Below, piece after piece: positions 63,361-64,000 of a stretch of 64,000 nucleotides of DNA. The stretch is from Saposhnikovia divaricata (lineage: Eukaryota > Streptophyta > Magnoliopsida > Apiales > Apiaceae): the NCBI GenBank assembly GCA_036435485.1, contig JAZHRN010000139.1, positions 3,844,001 through 3,908,000 of the forward strand. The letters run 5' to 3'. The notes beneath the pieces are model-generated. The model ran no database searches. It saw only the letters and a program-made list of their open reading frames with translations, and was not told the origin of the DNA. A program made the translations under genes and the position numbers. Numbering within the stretch: the first letter of the stretch is position 1; each line of letters starts with the position of its first letter.

Positions 63361-64000
63361 AGTCGGACCATTTTATGGATATTTTTACATATTTTGTTCC
63401 TATGGGTTATTGGAATTCAACGAAATTTTATTTAACGAAGTTCGGACTGGAATCGGAGCTGATATGATCGAAACTCGGTTTTCGGAAACTTCTCAAAGGG
63501 ATTAGTACACGGGATATTGTTAAAAATCAAGTCGGACAATTTTGTGGATATTTTTACATATTTTGTTCCTATGGGTTATTGGAATTCAATGAAATTTTAT
63601 TTGGTGCCATTCGGACCTAAATCGGGGCTGAAATGACTGAAACTCGGTTTTCGGATAATCCTGAAAGGGGTTAGTACACTGGATATTGTTAAAAATCGAG
63701 TCGGACCATTTTATGGATATTTTTACATATTTTGTTCCTATGGGTTATTGGAATTCAACGAAATTTTATTTGGTGCCAGTCGGACCTGAATCGGGGCTGA
63801 AATGACTGAAACTCGGTTTTCGGATAATCCTCAAAGGGGTTAGTACACGGGATAATGTTAAAAATCGAGTCGGACCATTTTATGGATATTTTTACATATT
63901 TTGTTCCTATGGGTTATTGGAATTCAACGCAATTTTATTTAACGAAGTTCGGACCGGAATCGGAGCTGATATGATCGAAACTCGGTTTTCGGAAACTTCT
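63360..64000 (+). repeat. Signature block, third partial copy, running off the window
   Basis: CCTAAATCGG (about 63,617), TACACTGGATATTG (63,675) and GGATAATGTTAAAA (about 63,850) repeat the start of the blocks at 40.1 and 48.7 kb. The offset from the 48.7-kb copy is 14,657 bp, equal to 86 monomers plus 123 bp, exactly the net phase shift of the four inversions. The array continues past the end of the window. Confidence 0.82.

Larger units (their letters stand above)
1..64000 (+). repeat. 169-bp satellite DNA array filling the window
   Basis: Head-to-tail copies of a 169-bp unit run through the whole window. For example, the CTCAAAGG/CTGAAAGG box recurs at 4, 173, 342 and 511. A hand count on an E-type monomer gives 64 G+C of 169. 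Almost every monomer carries one EcoRI site (GAATTC) at phase 94-99, where base 1 of the window is phase 1. A few copies have lost it (near 17,830, 24,591, 34,391, 44,031, 47,571 and 57,763), so EcoRI should give a 169-bp ladder. Phase bookkeeping over the full length closes exactly using the visible indels and the four inversions, so no foreign insertion is present. Unit length and nested higher-order structure resemble centromeric satellites, but that role is inferred. I do not recognise the family or the species. No coding region, RNA gene or promoter is supported anywhere. Confidence 0.98.

Noticed and set aside
1..64000. CRISPR-like array, because short identical boxes recur at constant spacing
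   Set aside because: The intervals between boxes are themselves conserved repeats, not unique spacers, and the 169-bp period is too long.
1..64000. Promoters, terminators, tRNA or rRNA genes, origin or telomere repeats
   Set aside because: No tRNA-like fold, rRNA motif or telomeric tandem was seen. TATA-like strings are part of the satellite and recur in every monomer.
1..64000. Assignment to a named satellite family or a species
   Set aside because: The length is close to many known centromeric satellites (about 160-180 bp), but I do not recognise the sequence. A search of satellite and repeat databases with the 169-bp consensus would decide.

Overview
The whole 64 kb window is one uninterrupted satellite-DNA array. 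It consists of about 378 head-to-tail copies of a 169-bp monomer (GC about 38%). I find no gene, RNA gene, transposon, CRISPR array or unique spacer anywhere. Monomer phase can be followed from base 1 to base 64,000. The small indels I can see (net -10 bp), plus four inversions that each shift phase by +73 bp (mod 169), predict the phase of the last base exactly. No unrelated sequence is therefore hidden in the window. The ATG- or TTG-initiated frames of 60-90 codons are translations of the repeat itself: 169 = 1 mod 3, so every frame meets a stop within about one monomer turn.

A long array of a ~170-bp unit with nested higher-order repeats (HORs) is typical of centromeric or pericentromeric satellite in a eukaryote with regional centromeres, such as plants and many animals. 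I do not recognise the monomer and cannot name the species. CpG is over-represented, which argues against a strongly CpG-depleted host such as a mammal.

The monomers fall into two 3'-half families. Family X carries TTTAACGRAGTTCGGACC and ends CGGAAACTT; family Y carries TTTGGTGCCAKTCGGACC and ends CGGATAATCC. The 5' half normally follows the family of the preceding monomer: CAAGTC...TTTTGTGG after X, and CGAGTC...TTTTATGG or TTTTATATA after Y. The common subtypes are called A, E (X type) and B, C, D (Y type) below.

Layout: 0.7-3.7 kb is a 9-mer HOR (1,521 bp) nested in a 4,054-bp tandem duplication (about 1.1-9.2 kb). A 2,364-bp duplication (about 8.3-13.0 kb) and a 10-mer (1,690 bp, about 13.4-16.4 kb) follow. 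A more divergent patch lies at 16.6-18.4 kb. Then come a 5-mer (845 bp, 18.4-20.1 kb), a mosaic (20.1-25.7 kb), a 13-mer (2,199/2,197 bp, 25.7-30.1 kb), a 7-mer (1,183 bp, 30.1-32.0 kb), a 9-mer (1,520 bp, 31.4-35.9 kb), another 7-mer (1,182 bp, 36.7-39.0 kb), and a 3,550-bp duplication (42.6-48.7 kb) that contains a run of 338-bp dimers. From 51.2 to 60.0 kb is a tandem duplication of about 4.2-4.7 kb whose two copies each hold two inverted segments.

The most unusual structure is the set of four inverted segments (52,097-52,660; 53,691-54,254; 56,806-57,369; 58,400-58,794). All come from one inversion event with a scarred left junction and an AAAAT microhomology at the right junction. The inversion was then amplified twice in a nested order that shared variants reveal. 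A direct-orientation segment with the same ordered diagnostic variants survives at about 62.4-62.9 kb. I found nothing that looks like a new enzymatic or defence system; the interest here is in satellite evolution.
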